DNA of 5,317 nucleotides from JAKSUT01 sp045616505 (GTDB taxonomy: Bacteria; Cyanobacteriota; Vampirovibrionia; Gastranaerophilales; Gastranaerophilaceae): the NCBI GenBank assembly GCA_045616505.1, contig JAZLGV010000036.1, positions 1-5,317 of the forward strand. The letters run 5' to 3'. How positions within the stretch are numbered: the first letter of the stretch is position 1; every line of letters begins with the position of its first letter. The notes beneath the pieces are model-generated. The model saw only the letters and a program-made list of their open reading frames with translations, did not search any database and was not told where the DNA came from. The translations under genes were made by a program, and so were the position numbers. Shown one piece after another: positions 4,498 through 5,317 of the stretch.

Positions 4498-5317
4498 CTA
4501 TCCTTGAATTAAAGTTAATGCGATTTGTGGAGCTGAGTTTGCTTGTGTTAACAATGTAGCTGATGCTGATTGTAGAATTTGTTGTTGAACATATCTTGCA
4601 GATTCTTCAGCGATATCAGCATCTTTGATTGTTGATAAAGCAGAAGTCATGTTAGTGTTTTGAACTTCTAGAGTATCACCAATTGATTCTAATCTGTTTG
4701 AAGCAGCACCAACGTCTGTGATTCTTCCAACAACGTTTTTGATTTGATTATCTACTTTAGTCAAATAATCAGAAATATTACCAGTAGTTTTTGTAGGATC
4801 TTGAATATCAGCAGCCAAATTAGCTAAACTGTCATCACCTGCAGCTGTTGGATCAACTGAAGCAAAAATAGTACCAGCTAATTTCAATGTTTGACCAGCT
4901 TCTGTACCGATTTGTAAATCAACACCTGCTGTTTGAGAACCATCTAACAATTTTTTACCGTTAAATGCTGTTGTTTGACCAATGTTTTTAATTTGTTCAA
5001 TACGAGCAGTGATTTCTTTTGCGATACCAGCTCTATCTTCTACTGAATAAGTACCGTTAGCTGCTTGTTCTGTCAAATCTCTGATACGTTCCAAGTTACT
5101 TTTTACTACGTTTAATGAACCTTCAGCTGTTTGTAACAAGTCATCACCCATAGATACGTTTGATTTTGCAATCTTTGAACCAGAAATTGTTTTGTCCAAA
5201 GTAGCGGCAACAGCGAAACCTGCAGCATCATCTTTTGCTCTGTTGATTTTGTAACCAGATGACATTCTTTCCATAGCAGTGTTCATCTTTGAAGTAGCGC
5301 TGTTCAAGTTTTGTTGA
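4498..5317 (-). CDS. fliC: Flagellin C (5' end outside the window)
   Basis: 272 residues are visible. By alignment with flagellins A and B about 14 N-terminal residues lie beyond the right edge, so the full protein would be near 286 residues. The frame is open to the edge (preceding codons read QQNLNSATSK). Visible blocks: AMERMSSGYKIN, AKDDAAGFAVAATL, LERIRDLTEQAANGTYS, FNGKKLLDG, then a linker about seven residues longer than in A (region DPTAAGDDSLANLAADIQD), GAASNRLESIGDTL, ADIAEESARYVQQQILQSAS and the end LTLIQG. Like its paralogues it is a D0/D1-only flagellin. Codon use matches flagellin A (CGT, ATC, GCT, GGT), suggesting strong expression. The 122-nt gap to flagellin B holds a hairpin but no strong terminator, so a C-B transcript is plausible. 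The promoter is out of view. Confidence 0.95.
   Translation of the reverse strand, partial: QQNLNSATSKMNTAMERMSSGYKINRAKDDAAGFAVAATLDKTISGSKIAKSNVSMGDDLLQTAEGSLNVVKSNLERIRDLTEQAANGTYSVEDRAGIAKEITARIEQIKNIGQTTAFNGKKLLDGSQTAGVDLQIGTEAGQTLKLAGTIFASVDPTAAGDDSLANLAADIQDPTKTTGNISDYLTKVDNQIKNVVGRITDVGAASNRLESIGDTLEVQNTNMTSALSTIKDADIAEESARYVQQQILQSASATLLTQANSAPQIALTLIQG

Noticed and set aside
5305..5307. Start of flagellin C at 5307
   Set aside because: The codon is TTG inside the conserved QQNLNSATSK block and the frame stays open to the window edge.

Overview
The window comes from a flagellated, AT-rich bacterium (roughly one third G+C by eye) that uses the standard genetic code. It has an NAD-dependent DNA ligase (so bacterial), good Shine-Dalgarno sites and three flagellin genes in tandem. 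The LigA phrase around 'WVSKEAMDID', the low G+C and the flagellin variant 'ERMSSGYKIN' (instead of the usual 'RLSSGLRIN') would fit a gut-type non-photosynthetic cyanobacterial relative (Melainabacteria/Gastranaerophilales). That placement is a guess from memory and was not tested; a Firmicute or another low-GC phylum is not excluded.

Layout. The left part (1-1156) is transcribed rightwards: the C-terminal third of ligA, cut by the window edge, then a small two-helix membrane protein of unknown function starting 2 nt after the ligA stop. A perfect 22-bp inverted repeat (1168-1215) closes this unit and also faces the end of the leftward genes, so it looks like a bidirectional terminator. Everything to the right is transcribed leftwards, in the order flagellin C (5' end outside the window, to 4498), flagellin B (4375-3533), flagellin A (3118-2279) and a 248-residue glycine-zipper protein of unknown function (2001-1255).

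How it works together. The three flagellins are short (about 280 residues), essentially the D0/D1 filament core with a small central linker and no outer domains. A and C share favoured codons and near-identical DNA patches. B uses rarer codons and has no clear ribosome site, so it looks like a minor filament protein. Flagellin A has its own control region: a sigma-28 (FliA/SigD)-like promoter, tandem 9-nt repeats just upstream of the -35, and a leader carrying a hairpin that matches the CsrA SELEX consensus at all 12 positions, about 20 nt upstream of a second GGA in the ribosome site. That arrangement recalls CsrA control of hag in Bacillus subtilis. Between flagellins B and A lies an 89-bp palindromic element with terminal inverted repeats, resembling dispersed REP/MITE-like repeats. 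The glycine-zipper protein next to the flagellins is the most unfamiliar gene: a YG-repeat N-terminus, a helical middle, and two runs of five glycines spaced exactly every fourth residue, separated by a proline hinge.
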